Shown here piece by piece: positions 8,934 through 17,593 of a DNA stretch of 64,000 bases. The position numbers and the translations under genes are program-made. Numbering within the stretch: the stretch's first letter is position 1; every line of letters starts with the position of its first letter. The notes beneath the pieces were generated by a model. It was not told the DNA's origin. It worked only from the letters and a program-made list of their open reading frames with translations, and did no database searches. Source of the stretch: Desulfitobacterium metallireducens DSM 15288 (GTDB lineage Bacteria; Bacillota; Desulfitobacteriia; Desulfitobacteriales; Desulfitobacteriaceae); contig NZ_CP007032.1 in assembly GCF_000231405.2 (NCBI RefSeq), positions 496,001 to 560,000 on the forward strand, given 5' to 3'.

Positions 8934-9737
8934 CTATATCATTTTCAGCTTTTCATCGACTGCGATTTTTTTTGCCTTTTTGCTTCCATATTGATAAATA
9001 AACATGATCTTGTCGATTGGCATAATGGGGCTGTTTTTATCGATATTGCTGCAATTTAAAAAATCTCTGACATATTTTTCTTCAACATCTTCATTGGATA
9101 AGGATTCCTTTAACACGTTTTCTAATTCATCTTCAGATATTTCTTTGATAACGTATTTAATCACTAAGATATTGACTTTCAAAAATTCTAATATTTTATG
9201 TTTATCTAACTCATTGATAAAGGTAATAGCGTTCTCATTATTCTTGATCGCGATAAGCTCTGCATTATGCGTGGGAGATTTTATATATCTCAAGGCATCA
9301 TAACTCAATTTTACAGCCTCTTCTTGTACACTTGAGTAAGGTTCTTTTATAAACCGTAGTGAATCATAATTTTTTCTTACCGCCAATAATTGCAATTCTT
9401 CACTTGGGTTTTTGACATATTGAATAGCCCATCCCGCTTGACTTATGGCTAATTTCATTAACTGATCATTTGGATTTTTAATGTACTCTAAGTTAATCCA
9501 TCCATCATGGATCGCTTTTATCATCATATCTTCTGTAGGGTTATTTATAAATTGAATCGCTCGAGCATTATTGGCTATCGCTTGTTCTTGCATCTCTGGA
9601 GTTGGATTATCAATATATTCTAAGGTCAGGCCATTTTTTCGAATAGCCAATAACTTCATCTCATCGGTAGGTTCATTGATATGTGCAATAGTACTCGGAT
9701 TATTCTTGATCATTTCAATAAGCTTTGCTTCTTCCAT
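8934..9737 (-). CDS. 22-residue helical-repeat protein, first gene of the MoxR-VWA unit
   Basis: 267 residues, not assigned to a named family with certainty. Residues about 1-185 consist of roughly eight repeats of 22 residues, pattern PTxEMxxxAIxxNxxxIxxI followed by xN; clear copies are EPTDEMKLLAIRKNGLTLEY and NPTPEMQEQAIANNARAIQF. The pattern recalls DUF4116/HEAT-like helical hairpins and would form a solenoid suited to protein binding. The C-terminal 80 residues are different and charged. It precedes the ATPase gene by 12 bases, so it is a likely substrate adaptor or regulator of the ATPase-VWA pair; this is inference. Confidence 0.75.
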   Translation of the reverse strand: MEEAKLIEMIKNNPSTIAHINEPTDEMKLLAIRKNGLTLEYIDNPTPEMQEQAIANNARAIQFINNPTEDMMIKAIHDGWINLEYIKNPNDQLMKLAISQAGWAIQYVKNPSEELQLLAVRKNYDSLRFIKEPYSSVQEEAVKLSYDALRYIKSPTHNAELIAIKNNENAITFINELDKHKILEFLKVNILVIKYVIKEISEDELENVLKESLSNEDVEEKYVRDFLNCSNIDKNSPIMPIDKIMFIYQYGSKKAKKIAVDEKLKMI

Positions 9738-9846
9738 AGGTTCTTTCCTTCTGTCATTATTTTTAGTATTAGTTAGTATAATTAATCTGCTTTTTAAGTC
9801 AATCTAATGAGTATGATTATACCACTGTAAAAACGAAGGGGCTATA

Positions 9847-9927
9847 AATGCTGCTGAAACAAAAAACGAAGTGTATGTCATTGACCCAATTCTAAGCGTT
9901 CTGATTGCCTTATACCTAATGTTGACT
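9847..9927 (+). pseudogene. Possible remnant of a cation-efflux (CDF) transporter
   Basis: In the otherwise gene-free stretch 9738-9985, one frame reads VYVIDPILSVLIALYLM, which resembles the segment around the conserved DPxLSxxIA motif of cation diffusion facilitators. There is no start, no other domain, and the match is short, so chance is possible. Confidence 0.25.
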
Positions 9928-9985
9928 TTAATTCCTTGTTATGTTAAATTTAAATTTTTACTCTTTAATAGAGTTGGAGGTTTAT

Positions 9986-10354
9986 ATGATGGATTTAAAA
10001 GTTAGAGCAAGAAAATTAAAGTCAGATATACCTGCTGTATTTATAGCTTTGAAGAAGAAAGAAACACCAGTAATCGCAAAGATTTTGGCTGGAATTACAA
10101 TTGGATATGCGTTATCACCTATTGATTTTATACCAGATTTTATACCAGTTATAGGTTTTTTAGACGACCTTATTTTACTTCCAATACTTGTTGCAATAAC
10201 AATAAAATTTATACCAGAAGAAATATTAACTCAATGCAGAATTGAAGCAGAAAACTTATGGAGTAGTGGTAAACCTAAAAGGTGGTATTTTGCAATACCA
10301 ATAATATTAATTTGGGTGGTATTAATACTGCTAATTTTCAAACATCGTTTATAA
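9986..10354 (+). CDS. YkvA-like DUF1232 membrane protein
   Basis: About 122 residues. The DUF1232 core is YALSPIDFIPDFIPVIGFLD (about residues 40-60), followed by a hydrophobic C-terminal segment (about 100-120). The function of this small membrane-associated family is not known. I use ATG 9986 (or 9989), which follows GGAGG by 5-8 bases, rather than the upstream ATG 9941. Its TAA stop overlaps the stop codon of the convergent GNAT gene inside a TTATAA palindrome, leaving no terminator space between the two. Confidence 0.75.
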   Translation: MMDLKVRARKLKSDIPAVFIALKKKETPVIAKILAGITIGYALSPIDFIPDFIPVIGFLDDLILLPILVAITIKFIPEEILTQCRIEAENLWSSGKPKRWYFAIPIILIWVVLILLIFKHRL

Positions 10355-10912
10355 CGCCTTTCGAACAATATCATAATGGCTAAATGTTTTATACAAAGAA
10401 AATCCCGCCTTTATATACATGGATAGAGGTCCATTATAGTGTTGAGCACTCGTTAGTTCCCCCTTCTTTGGATATGCTTCTATATACTTATATCCCTTAT
10501 TTGAGTAGTCATTACATATTACATTTAGTATTTGGCTGGCTACACCCTTCCTTCTATATTCTGGAGAAATAACAAAGCAAACAATAGAACAGATTTTTTC
10601 CTCTGCTCCATCCCATAGCTCTTTATTCAATAGAAGCCTCGAATAATTATTCTTATCGTTTACATTGCACCAACCTACAGGCTCTCCATCAAGGTAAGCT
10701 AAATACCCTTTCATTTTATCCTGTTGAATTGATTTAATGGCGGACAGACGATTACTTTTCCCTGTCTGCCGTTTCAATTCATCATCATTTAAATGATAGA
10801 AACGACAATAGCAGCCAGCCCACTCTTTGTTATCAGTAAAAGCTACTTTATCAAAAAAATATAAGAAATCGTCTGTAAGTTCTTTAGATATCGGATAGAT
10901 AGTTAGTTCCAC
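10349..10912 (-). CDS. GNAT-family N-acetyltransferase
   Basis: 187 residues with the acetyl-CoA loop signature in VISPEYRRKGVASQIL (about residues 112-127), motif A of GNAT enzymes, and a C-terminal strand MYIKAGFSLYKTF typical of the fold. The N-terminal part has a CYCRFYH stretch found in GNAT proteins of unknown substrate. It transfers an acetyl group from acetyl-CoA to an amine; the acceptor cannot be told. It converges on the DUF1232 gene with overlapping stop codons. No operon partner. Confidence 0.8.
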   Translation of the reverse strand: MELTIYPISKELTDDFLYFFDKVAFTDNKEWAGCYCRFYHLNDDELKRQTGKSNRLSAIKSIQQDKMKGYLAYLDGEPVGWCNVNDKNNYSRLLLNKELWDGAEEKICSIVCFVISPEYRRKGVASQILNVICNDYSNKGYKYIEAYPKKGELTSAQHYNGPLSMYIKAGFSLYKTFSHYDIVRKAL

Positions 10913-11105
10913 TATTAATCCCCCTCTTATTTAATACGTTATATCATTCCATATAATAGCATAATTCACCTTTTATTGGTTAAAAAACTTGTTCCCTTGA
11001 CTCTTATACAGCTTAAAAATTAGAGAAATAAAATATTTGCAAAGGGATTTAGGTATAAAGGAAGAATATGAATATATAGGAAAATTATTGTCAGAAGGTG
11101 GATGC

Positions 11106-11966
11106 ATGCTCAAAAAGTTACGACGCTTGTTTCTTTTGAGTGGTCTTGTATTAACGCTAATTCTTCTGCTTACGGCATGTGGGACGAAGAATACCCCAGA
11201 GCCAGTGGATGAGAAAACCCACACCAATTTTACAGTTGCTGGGTCAGGAAGCAACTTACCGATCACCCAACGTTTAATTGAGGGGTATATGAAAAAATCA
11301 GGGCAAACTATAACCTTACCGAAAAGTATAGGTTCGGGTGGAGCGATTAAGGCCCTGAGGAATAACGCCATTGATTTGGGATTACTTTCACGGCCGTTAA
11401 AACCTGAGGAAGTGGATCAAGGCCTAAAGCAAATTCCCTATGCTCGTGTCGCGGTGGTCATAGGAGTTCATCCTAGTGTTTTAGAGGAACAAATAACGGG
11501 GGATGACCTGGCAGCGATTTTTAAAGGAACAAAAAGCCAGTGGCGTAACGGACAAAATGTTATACTGTTTTCCCGCGAAGAGGGAGATAGTACAAATGAG
11601 GTTTTGAAAAAGGAAATACCTGGTTTTAAAGAGGCTTTAACTGAGTCCTTAGAGGCTAAACGGTGGCAGGTTTCTTTTACTGATGAGGAAGAGGCCCAGG
11701 CAATAACTCAAACCAAAAATTCAATCGGTTTTACGGACAGTGCGGCATTGGCCGTTGAGAAACATGAAATTAAACCTCTATTATTTGATGGAATCCAACC
11801 GACGATTGAAAATGTTGAAAAGGGAACGTATAAGCTGTCCAAGGATATTTATTTTGCGTATAAAGAACCTCTTTCAAAGGAAGCTCAAACCTTTCTAGAG
11901 TACGTATGGTCTAATGAAGGACAGGAAATAATCCGTTCAGCACACGGAATTCCACTAGGGAAGTGA
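11106..11966 (+). CDS. PstS-like phosphate/anion-binding lipoprotein
   Basis: About 286 residues. A lipoprotein signal peptide ends in LLTAC (Cys25), then a PstS-type periplasmic-binding fold begins with VAGSGSNLPITQRLIEGY and GSGGAIKALRNNAIDLGLLS, the oxyanion-binding pattern (SGSG/GSGG). I use ATG 11106, preceded by AGAAGGTGG, because it gives a clean signal peptide. No Pst permease or ATPase follows. Instead the next gene, a GGDEF-EAL protein, overlaps the stop, so the pair may sense an extracellular anion and pass it to c-di-GMP metabolism; that coupling is inference. Confidence 0.8.
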   Translation: MLKKLRRLFLLSGLVLTLILLLTACGTKNTPEPVDEKTHTNFTVAGSGSNLPITQRLIEGYMKKSGQTITLPKSIGSGGAIKALRNNAIDLGLLSRPLKPEEVDQGLKQIPYARVAVVIGVHPSVLEEQITGDDLAAIFKGTKSQWRNGQNVILFSREEGDSTNEVLKKEIPGFKEALTESLEAKRWQVSFTDEEEAQAITQTKNSIGFTDSAALAVEKHEIKPLLFDGIQPTIENVEKGTYKLSKDIYFAYKEPLSKEAQTFLEYVWSNEGQEIIRSAHGIPLGK

Positions 11967-11971
11967 GTCCT

Positions 11972-13831
11972 ATGGAAAAAACAATTCATTTTTATCGAGA
12001 CTTTTCTATTAAAATGCGCCATCTTGCAATCTCGGCAGCTCTTTTGATTTGTCTATCAATGCCTCTCACGTTTTTTGTCCTGAGCTGGTCCAATGATAAA
12101 GAACTCGCCAAAGTGGATGCAGACAAAATGGTTGAGGTTTTGATTCCTGTGATTCGAGAAAGCCCAGATTTTTGGAGCTATAATGTTCAAAAGTTTACCC
12201 AAGTTCTACATACGCACGAACTAAGTAATATCAGTGCGATCAGAATTTACAATTCGCGCGGAAATCTCCTTTATGAGGAGGTTAATTATACTCCGGCATG
12301 GATGGCAAGTTCTCGAATTCCTATTATCTTTAATCAAGGGCTCTATGGTTATGTCGAAATCAGTATCGATGCTTCCCGAACGCTGTATTCTAGTCTGTTG
12401 GTTTTCGTCCTGTTTATGGCCATTGGTGGGCTCGCTGGTTTGGCCTTGTATCGGTTTCCTGCGAAAATTGTTCGACAGTCCCAAGAAAAAACCCTGGAGG
12501 TCTTTGAAAAGCTTCGTCATCTTTCCTATTATGATAGCTTGACCGACTTACCGAATCGTTTTCATTTTCAGGAGATTTTAGAAAAGTGTATTCAGCAGAA
12601 TTCAGAAGATAAACCTTGGGCACTTTGCTTTCTCGATCTTGATCGCTTTAAAATTGTTAATGATACATTAGGCCATAATAAAGGCAATCTTCTGTTGCAA
12701 GCAGTGAGTCAACGCTTAAAGGAGTGTGTTGATCATCCAGGACTTTTAGCTCGCTTTGGAGGGGATGAATTTACAATTATCCTTCAGGAAATTAAGGATA
12801 AAGCGGAGATTGAGCGAGTTGCGGCAAAGATCGTTGAAGATTTTAAACGCCCTTTTTCTATTGCGGGATACGATCTTTATGTGACGGTAAGTTTGGGGAT
12901 TAGTGTTTATCCTCAGAATGGAAGAAATACTGAGACGTTGATTCGATGTGCAGATATCGCTATGTACCGAGCGAAAGAGGCAGGGAAGAATCAATATGCT
13001 TTCTTTGCAGCGGAAATGACCCAAGTGGCCAAGGAACGACTTAAACTTGAAGTGAAATTACGTAAGGCGTTTGAACAGCAGGAGCTTTTCCTGAATTATC
13101 AACCGCGAGTTAACATGAAGACTGGAAAGATGGCCGGGATGGAGGCCCTCATGCGATGGCTGGATCTGGACTTGGGAAGCGTGTCTCCTGCAGAGTTTAT
13201 TCCGCTGGCTGAAGAGACAGGGCTTATCGTGCCGATGGGCAAATGGGCTTTGCAAACAGCTTGCCGTCAGACTCGTGAGTGGCAGCATATGGGACTAAAG
13301 AATCTGACGCTGTCCGTTAATATTTCGACACTTCAATTTCAGCAGGCGGATGTTGTTGAGATGATTTTAGGGGTACTACAAGAAACCGGCTTAGATCCGC
13401 ATTTCTTGGAACTTGAATTAACGGAAAGCCTTTTCATGGTTGAGCGAGTGGAGGCCATTCGTAAGTTGAACTTACTCGTCGAGAAAGGAATTCAGATTTC
13501 CATCGATGATTTTGGAACTGGGTATTCCTCCTTAAATTATCTGCGCTATCTTCCCGTTAATGTTATCAAGATTGATAAAGAATTTATGCGCAATATCGGT
13601 AAGTTAGCGTATGATGAAGCTCTGGCAGAAGCGATCATCGCGATGGCTCATAGTCTAAACTTGCGAGTTGTCGCCGAGGGGATAGAGACTGAAACCCAGT
13701 ATCGTTTTATTCGGGCTAAGGGATGTGATGAGATGCAGGGGTATTTCTTTAGCGAGCCAGTCGATGCAATAACCTTTGAAACTTTAGCTTTTCATGTCCA
13801 AGCGGACCAGGTTAAAGTTGCTTTGATCTGA
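11972..13831 (+). CDS. Membrane GGDEF-EAL c-di-GMP synthase/phosphodiesterase
   Basis: About 619 residues. Two membrane segments (about 13-36 and 144-163) enclose an outside domain of some 105 residues. Then a GGDEF domain (about 185-345) with intact active site RFGGDEF (GGDEF about 263-267), and an EAL domain (about 360-605) with MEALMRW, ELTES and DDFGTGYSS (about 511), all catalytic residues seen. It may both make and break c-di-GMP. ATG 11972 is chosen over GTG 11963, which lies too close to the AGGGAA box. It is coupled to the PstS-like lipoprotein gene upstream, the probable source of its input signal. Confidence 0.92.
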   Translation: MEKTIHFYRDFSIKMRHLAISAALLICLSMPLTFFVLSWSNDKELAKVDADKMVEVLIPVIRESPDFWSYNVQKFTQVLHTHELSNISAIRIYNSRGNLLYEEVNYTPAWMASSRIPIIFNQGLYGYVEISIDASRTLYSSLLVFVLFMAIGGLAGLALYRFPAKIVRQSQEKTLEVFEKLRHLSYYDSLTDLPNRFHFQEILEKCIQQNSEDKPWALCFLDLDRFKIVNDTLGHNKGNLLLQAVSQRLKECVDHPGLLARFGGDEFTIILQEIKDKAEIERVAAKIVEDFKRPFSIAGYDLYVTVSLGISVYPQNGRNTETLIRCADIAMYRAKEAGKNQYAFFAAEMTQVAKERLKLEVKLRKAFEQQELFLNYQPRVNMKTGKMAGMEALMRWLDLDLGSVSPAEFIPLAEETGLIVPMGKWALQTACRQTREWQHMGLKNLTLSVNISTLQFQQADVVEMILGVLQETGLDPHFLELELTESLFMVERVEAIRKLNLLVEKGIQISIDDFGTGYSSLNYLRYLPVNVIKIDKEFMRNIGKLAYDEALAEAIIAMAHSLNLRVVAEGIETETQYRFIRAKGCDEMQGYFFSEPVDAITFETLAFHVQADQVKVALI

Positions 13832-13852
13832 AATGCACTCTATCGTTAACAT

Positions 13853-13876
13853 GGGGCTGTTGCACAATAAACTGAA
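13853..13876 (+). repeat. Copy of a GGGGCTGTTGCA element (IS-end-like)
   Basis: GGGGCTGTTGCACAATAAAC with ACTGAA is repeated with two indels/changes at 59812-59837. Such ends are typical of IS elements; here only one end is recognisable and there is no transposase. Confidence 0.4.
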
Positions 13877-13936
13877 TGGTTTGTTTGGGCTACAACGTAA
13901 ATAGGTACATAAGAAGAGGCTTATCAAAGTATACAT

Positions 13937-13994
13937 AAAAAACATCCGATCAGTGAGAAAACGAAAGTTTAACTCACTGATCGGATGTTTTTTT
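13937..13994. terminator. Bidirectional terminator between convergent genes
   Basis: A 17-bp perfect stem (AACATCCGATCAGTGAG and its complement) with a 15-base loop, flanked by A-tract on the left and T-tract on the right. It serves the GGDEF-EAL gene from the left and the methyltransferase gene from the right. Confidence 0.85.
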
Positions 13995-14003
13995 ATTCAA
14001 CAC

Positions 14004-14708
14004 TCATCGTATAGTCTTTACCCACTTTGCTACCACAAAGCCAGGATTTCCTTCCCTTTTTTCCTCGATAGAAAGGGCTTCAGAGGTTGTTTGAACATTC
14101 GGTGGGAAGAAAAGACATTCGCCAATTTCGGCAGAACCACCGATTTGCCAGGAACATATTTCTTCTTTGGTATAAAGAGCAGCACGGGCGAAGACCGAAT
14201 TGGGCTTGTTGCGAGCTGATTCCGCATAGTACTCACTCCAGGCACTCATGCCGGCGATGAGTCCGATCATTAGGCAACCCCCGGGCTTTAAACGACTAAA
14301 AAGTTTTTGCAATACTTTTTCCGGTTCAGGCACAAATTCAAAGGCGGTCATGGAAAAAATTCCATCATAGGTTTCGAGTTGATCAGGAATTTCTGTAATA
14401 TCAGCATGCCACCAGTGAACACGATTCGTTTTTGAGGTGTTTTCCTCAATCGCCGCTAGTTTCTTTTTGGCCAGAGCCATCATTTCACCGGAAATATCGA
14501 CTGCAGTGACCTCATAGCCCTCTTGCACAAGCCAGCTCGTATATTGTCCAGTACCACATCCGATCTCAAGAACCTTTGGACCCGGTGTCTTGAACATGGA
14601 CTGGGCCAGGTGACGTTCAACTTGATCAGATACTGATCCAAGCTCAGTATCATACCAGGAATCATAACGTGCAGCAACGGGGTCAAAAAGTGCTTCGTTC
14701 ATTCGCAA
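14004..14708 (-). CDS. Class I SAM-dependent methyltransferase
   Basis: 234 residues with the SAM-binding motif VLEIGCGTGQYT (about 46-57), acidic loop EVTAVDIS (about 69-76) and a post-motif ADITEIPDQLETYDGIFSM region. The fold is that of methyltransferases of the UbiE/type 11 group. The acceptor is unknown. It starts 10 bases after the Kup gene ends on the same strand, so it may be carried on the same transcript, although a functional link with potassium uptake is not evident. Confidence 0.85.
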   Translation of the reverse strand: MRMNEALFDPVAARYDSWYDTELGSVSDQVERHLAQSMFKTPGPKVLEIGCGTGQYTSWLVQEGYEVTAVDISGEMMALAKKKLAAIEENTSKTNRVHWWHADITEIPDQLETYDGIFSMTAFEFVPEPEKVLQKLFSRLKPGGCLMIGLIAGMSAWSEYYAESARNKPNSVFARAALYTKEEICSWQIGGSAEIGECLFFPPNVQTTSEALSIEEKREGNPGFVVAKWVKTIR

Positions 14709-14717
14709 TCACCTCTA

Positions 14718-16724
14718 TTATCTAGTTTCTCTTTCGAGTTTGATTGATCTCGGGGCTCCAAAGTGTAAAGGAACGTGTTCAATTTTAACATCCGTATGTT
14801 CGAGCCCAAACCATCTCACCGGAGAAACTGTAATTTCCTTTATATAGAGTCTAAATTGCATGATTAATCGTTCATATAAAGGAAGATCACTATCATAACC
14901 CAGTTCTTCACGGACTAAAACAAAACAGAAATCCCCAATGTTACTGTTGACTGCATTTGTAGAATACACTTGCGGTTGTTGTTTTATTTCATCGGCCTCC
15001 ATCAGATCGGTTACCACTTGCCTTAAATACGTACTCACTTTTTGTTCCATCCTAAATCCCAAACGCAGTTGCACTTTGAAAACAAAATCGGTTCCGAAGT
15101 TTTCCACGGAGTAGGCCATCGTCCTGGGTTCATCGGTCACTTCTACGTTTACAAACCAATAAACTTCCGCTCTTTTTGGCCGTTTATCTAAAATCGAATA
15201 AATAATTTCATTGTTGACCTTTCCTGGTTTTGATTTGCTGGTTAGATAAACTAAATTCGTGGCATATACCGGAATATGTTCATCTCTTCTAAGATGATCA
15301 AGCTTAGTAATATAATCTTCCAATGAAACGGCTTTTGACACAACTTGTTGAAGTTTTGCCGCTTTAAACCATAAAACCATCATGATTAAAATGAGAGAGG
15401 CGATAATTATTGTTACAAATCCACCATGGAAAAACTTCGAAGCACTCGAAATGAAAAAAGCAGTTTCCAAAGTTCCAAAAAGGATAACCATTAGAAACGA
15501 AAGTACCCTGGATACGTTTTTTTGAAGAAGATAATTAAACAACAAGATTGTGGTCATCAGCATCGTAATAGTAATTGCTAACCCATAAGCTGATTCCATG
15601 TGTGCAGAAGTTTGAAAGAAGAGAACCACTCCTATACACGATAACATTAAAAGGATATTAACGATTGGAATGTACATTTGGCCTTTTGACATAGCAGGAT
15701 AGTAGGTTCTTAATCTCGGTAATAGATCCAACTTAATGGCTTCGGAAACCAGTGTAAAGGATCCGGAAATTAAAGCTTGGGAAGCAATAATCGCGGCTAT
15801 CGTTGCAAAGGCAACACCAAAGATGCGAAAGTCAGACGGCATCATCTCAAAAAAAGGATTAAATCCTATTATCTTATGAAAGCCCGGATTGTCCTTGATC
15901 TGTAATAACCAAGCTCCTTGACCAAAATAGTTAAGCAATAAGCAAATCTTTACAAATGGCCAAGTTGCGTAGATATTTCTTCTCCCGACATGTCCTAAAT
16001 CCGAATACAACGCTTCTGCTCCCGTTGTAGCTAAGAATACACTACCCAAGATTGCAAATCCGACTTTATTTTCGTCACTAAACAAGAGTTTAATTCCATA
16101 GTAGGGAGAAAAAGATTTTAAGATATCAAGGTTTCCGAAAACATGGATAATACCGAAAACACCTAACATGAGAAACCATAAAACCATAATGGGTCCAAAT
16201 AATCGTCCTATGATCTCAGTTCCCGTTCGTTGGATCAGGAACAGGACACAAAGAATGATAACGGTAATCAAAAGAACAGTGGATTGGTTCGAGCCAAAGT
16301 TATTTATATAGCTGGGAATACCTTTTAATCCTTCTACAGCAGTTGTGACAGTAACGGCCGGAGTCAAAACGCCGTCTGCTAAAAGGGCTGCTCCCCCAAT
16401 CATCGCTGGAACAATCAGCCAGGCACCCCGCTTTCGAATTAGTGAATACAGGGCAAGGATGCCGCCTTCTCCATGATTATCTGCTTTGAGTGCAATTAGA
16501 ACGTACTTGATCGTGGTAAGTAAGGTAAGAGTCCAGAAAATAAGGGAAAGAGAACCGTATATAAATTCAGGGGTAATTGATCTTAATCCACCGTTACCTT
16601 CAACTAATGCCTTCATAACATATAAGGGTGATGTACCAATATCACCATAAACAACACCGATTGTTACGAGCATACCAGCTAAGGTTAAGGGCCGTTCTTT
16701 GCAGATATTTAATGCCTTTTCCAT
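14718..16724 (-). CDS. kup: Kup-type potassium uptake transporter
   Basis: 668 residues, about twelve membrane segments in the first 440 residues and a cytoplasmic tail. The signature GVVYGDIGTSPLYVMKAL (about 22-39) and GGILALYSLI are those of the Kup/HAK/KT family, which takes up potassium with protons at the cell membrane. A c-di-AMP riboswitch lies in the 5' leader (16845-17045), so high c-di-AMP should stop transcription. This fits the known role of c-di-AMP in lowering potassium import in Firmicutes. GAAGGGA precedes ATG 16724. The methyltransferase gene follows closely. Confidence 0.95.
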   Translation of the reverse strand: MEKALNICKERPLTLAGMLVTIGVVYGDIGTSPLYVMKALVEGNGGLRSITPEFIYGSLSLIFWTLTLLTTIKYVLIALKADNHGEGGILALYSLIRKRGAWLIVPAMIGGAALLADGVLTPAVTVTTAVEGLKGIPSYINNFGSNQSTVLLITVIILCVLFLIQRTGTEIIGRLFGPIMVLWFLMLGVFGIIHVFGNLDILKSFSPYYGIKLLFSDENKVGFAILGSVFLATTGAEALYSDLGHVGRRNIYATWPFVKICLLLNYFGQGAWLLQIKDNPGFHKIIGFNPFFEMMPSDFRIFGVAFATIAAIIASQALISGSFTLVSEAIKLDLLPRLRTYYPAMSKGQMYIPIVNILLMLSCIGVVLFFQTSAHMESAYGLAITITMLMTTILLFNYLLQKNVSRVLSFLMVILFGTLETAFFISSASKFFHGGFVTIIIASLILIMMVLWFKAAKLQQVVSKAVSLEDYITKLDHLRRDEHIPVYATNLVYLTSKSKPGKVNNEIIYSILDKRPKRAEVYWFVNVEVTDEPRTMAYSVENFGTDFVFKVQLRLGFRMEQKVSTYLRQVVTDLMEADEIKQQPQVYSTNAVNSNIGDFCFVLVREELGYDSDLPLYERLIMQFRLYIKEITVSPVRWFGLEHTDVKIEHVPLHFGAPRSIKLERETR

Positions 16725-16844
16725 TGTTCTATCCCTTCATATCTATTTGTAAGCCTTCTGTATAAACAATTTTACGTAGGTAGTCGCGTATGAAGTTTTC
16801 TCGATTAGCTACAAGTTTATTTCATACTGTGATGTTCACAAAAA

Positions 16845-17045
16845 AGAAAAAACCCCATTTGGGGTTAATGTCTTGCATAACAAACCAAAGGGTATGGTTT
16901 GCTTTTTGCCCCCTTTCAACGCTTACGAGGTTAGCTGTCGGGTTCGGATTGAAAGGAATTTACCCGTCACCTTTCGGTGATTCACCCCATTTGGCTAATC
17001 GATAGCCGGACTTGGTTCCCCCGCTTCCATAGAATTCAGCGCTGG
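16845..17045 (-). promoter_or_regulatory. c-di-AMP (ydaO-yuaA) riboswitch with terminator, kup leader
   Basis: On the minus strand the leader contains the hallmark segments of the ydaO class in order: GCGGGGGAACCAA, GGGGTGAATC, and CCGAACCCGACAGC followed by TAACCTCGTAAGC. The closing helix pairs CAGCGCT (about 17039-17045) with AGCGTTG (about 16917-16923). Downstream an AAACCA/TGGTTT hairpin and then an intrinsic terminator, AACCCC-AAAT-GGGGTT plus T-tract (16851-16866), form the expression platform. A -10-like TATTAT is seen near 17060-17068. Confidence 0.9.
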
Positions 17046-17244
17046 CTATATTTAACTTAAACTATAATAATCCCTATATATTAGATTGTATAGCACCAAA
17101 TTTGGGCAGATACTTTTTATATTCTCCAATAAGGCCTATATTTTACTGTAGTTCGTTTGATTATTAACAACATGCGCTATATCTTCATTTTTCTACAAAA
17201 TCCTCGACTTTTGTGTTAGAGTCTTAAACAATTTGAATACTAAG

Positions 17245-17273
17245 TTGACAGACAAAATGTGTTGTTGTAGACT
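17245..17273 (+). promoter_or_regulatory. Sigma-A promoter of the lysine-riboswitch operon
   Basis: TTGACA (17245-17250), a 17-base spacer and TAGACT (17268-17273). It places the transcription start just before the lysine riboswitch. Confidence 0.7.
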
Positions 17274-17289
17274 GAGCTTAATTATATAT

Positions 17290-17555
17290 TAACCTCACTT
17301 TTAATGGTGAGGTAGAGGCGCGGCTTTCAACAGTCTTTAGTAGAGTTTGAGATGCGGAGAAACTAAGGAGAAGGGTAGGTCGCCGAAGTTAATAATATTC
17401 TCAGTATTATTAGCTGGGTCTGTAGTTAAGAGCTACAGGACTGTCTCAATAAACTACCCAGTTTATTGAGTTGAGCTATCTCATTTGGGATTAAAAGGGG
17501 GAATATAGGGTAACTATACAAATAGAGACCTGAGTTCATCTCAGGTCTTTTTTTA
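17290..17555 (+). promoter_or_regulatory. Lysine riboswitch (L box) with terminator
   Basis: Conserved lysine-riboswitch blocks are present in order: GAGGTAGAGGCGC, CTTTAGTAGAG, GGAGAA and AAGGGTAGGTCGCCGAAG, TAGCTGGGTCTG and AGGACTGTCTC. They are followed by an intrinsic terminator with stem AGACCTGAG/CTCAGGTCT and seven T (17526-17555), directly before the substrate-binding protein gene. Lysine binding should stop transcription, marking the downstream importer as a lysine transporter. Confidence 0.88.
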
Positions 17556-17593
17556 ATGGTTTAAAATTAGTAGAATTAAAGGAGAGGGTATTT

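Noticed and set aside
10973-11371. Minus-strand open frame of 132 codons opposite the PstS-like gene
   Set aside because: It lies antisense to a clear lipoprotein gene, lacks a ribosome site and has no family features.
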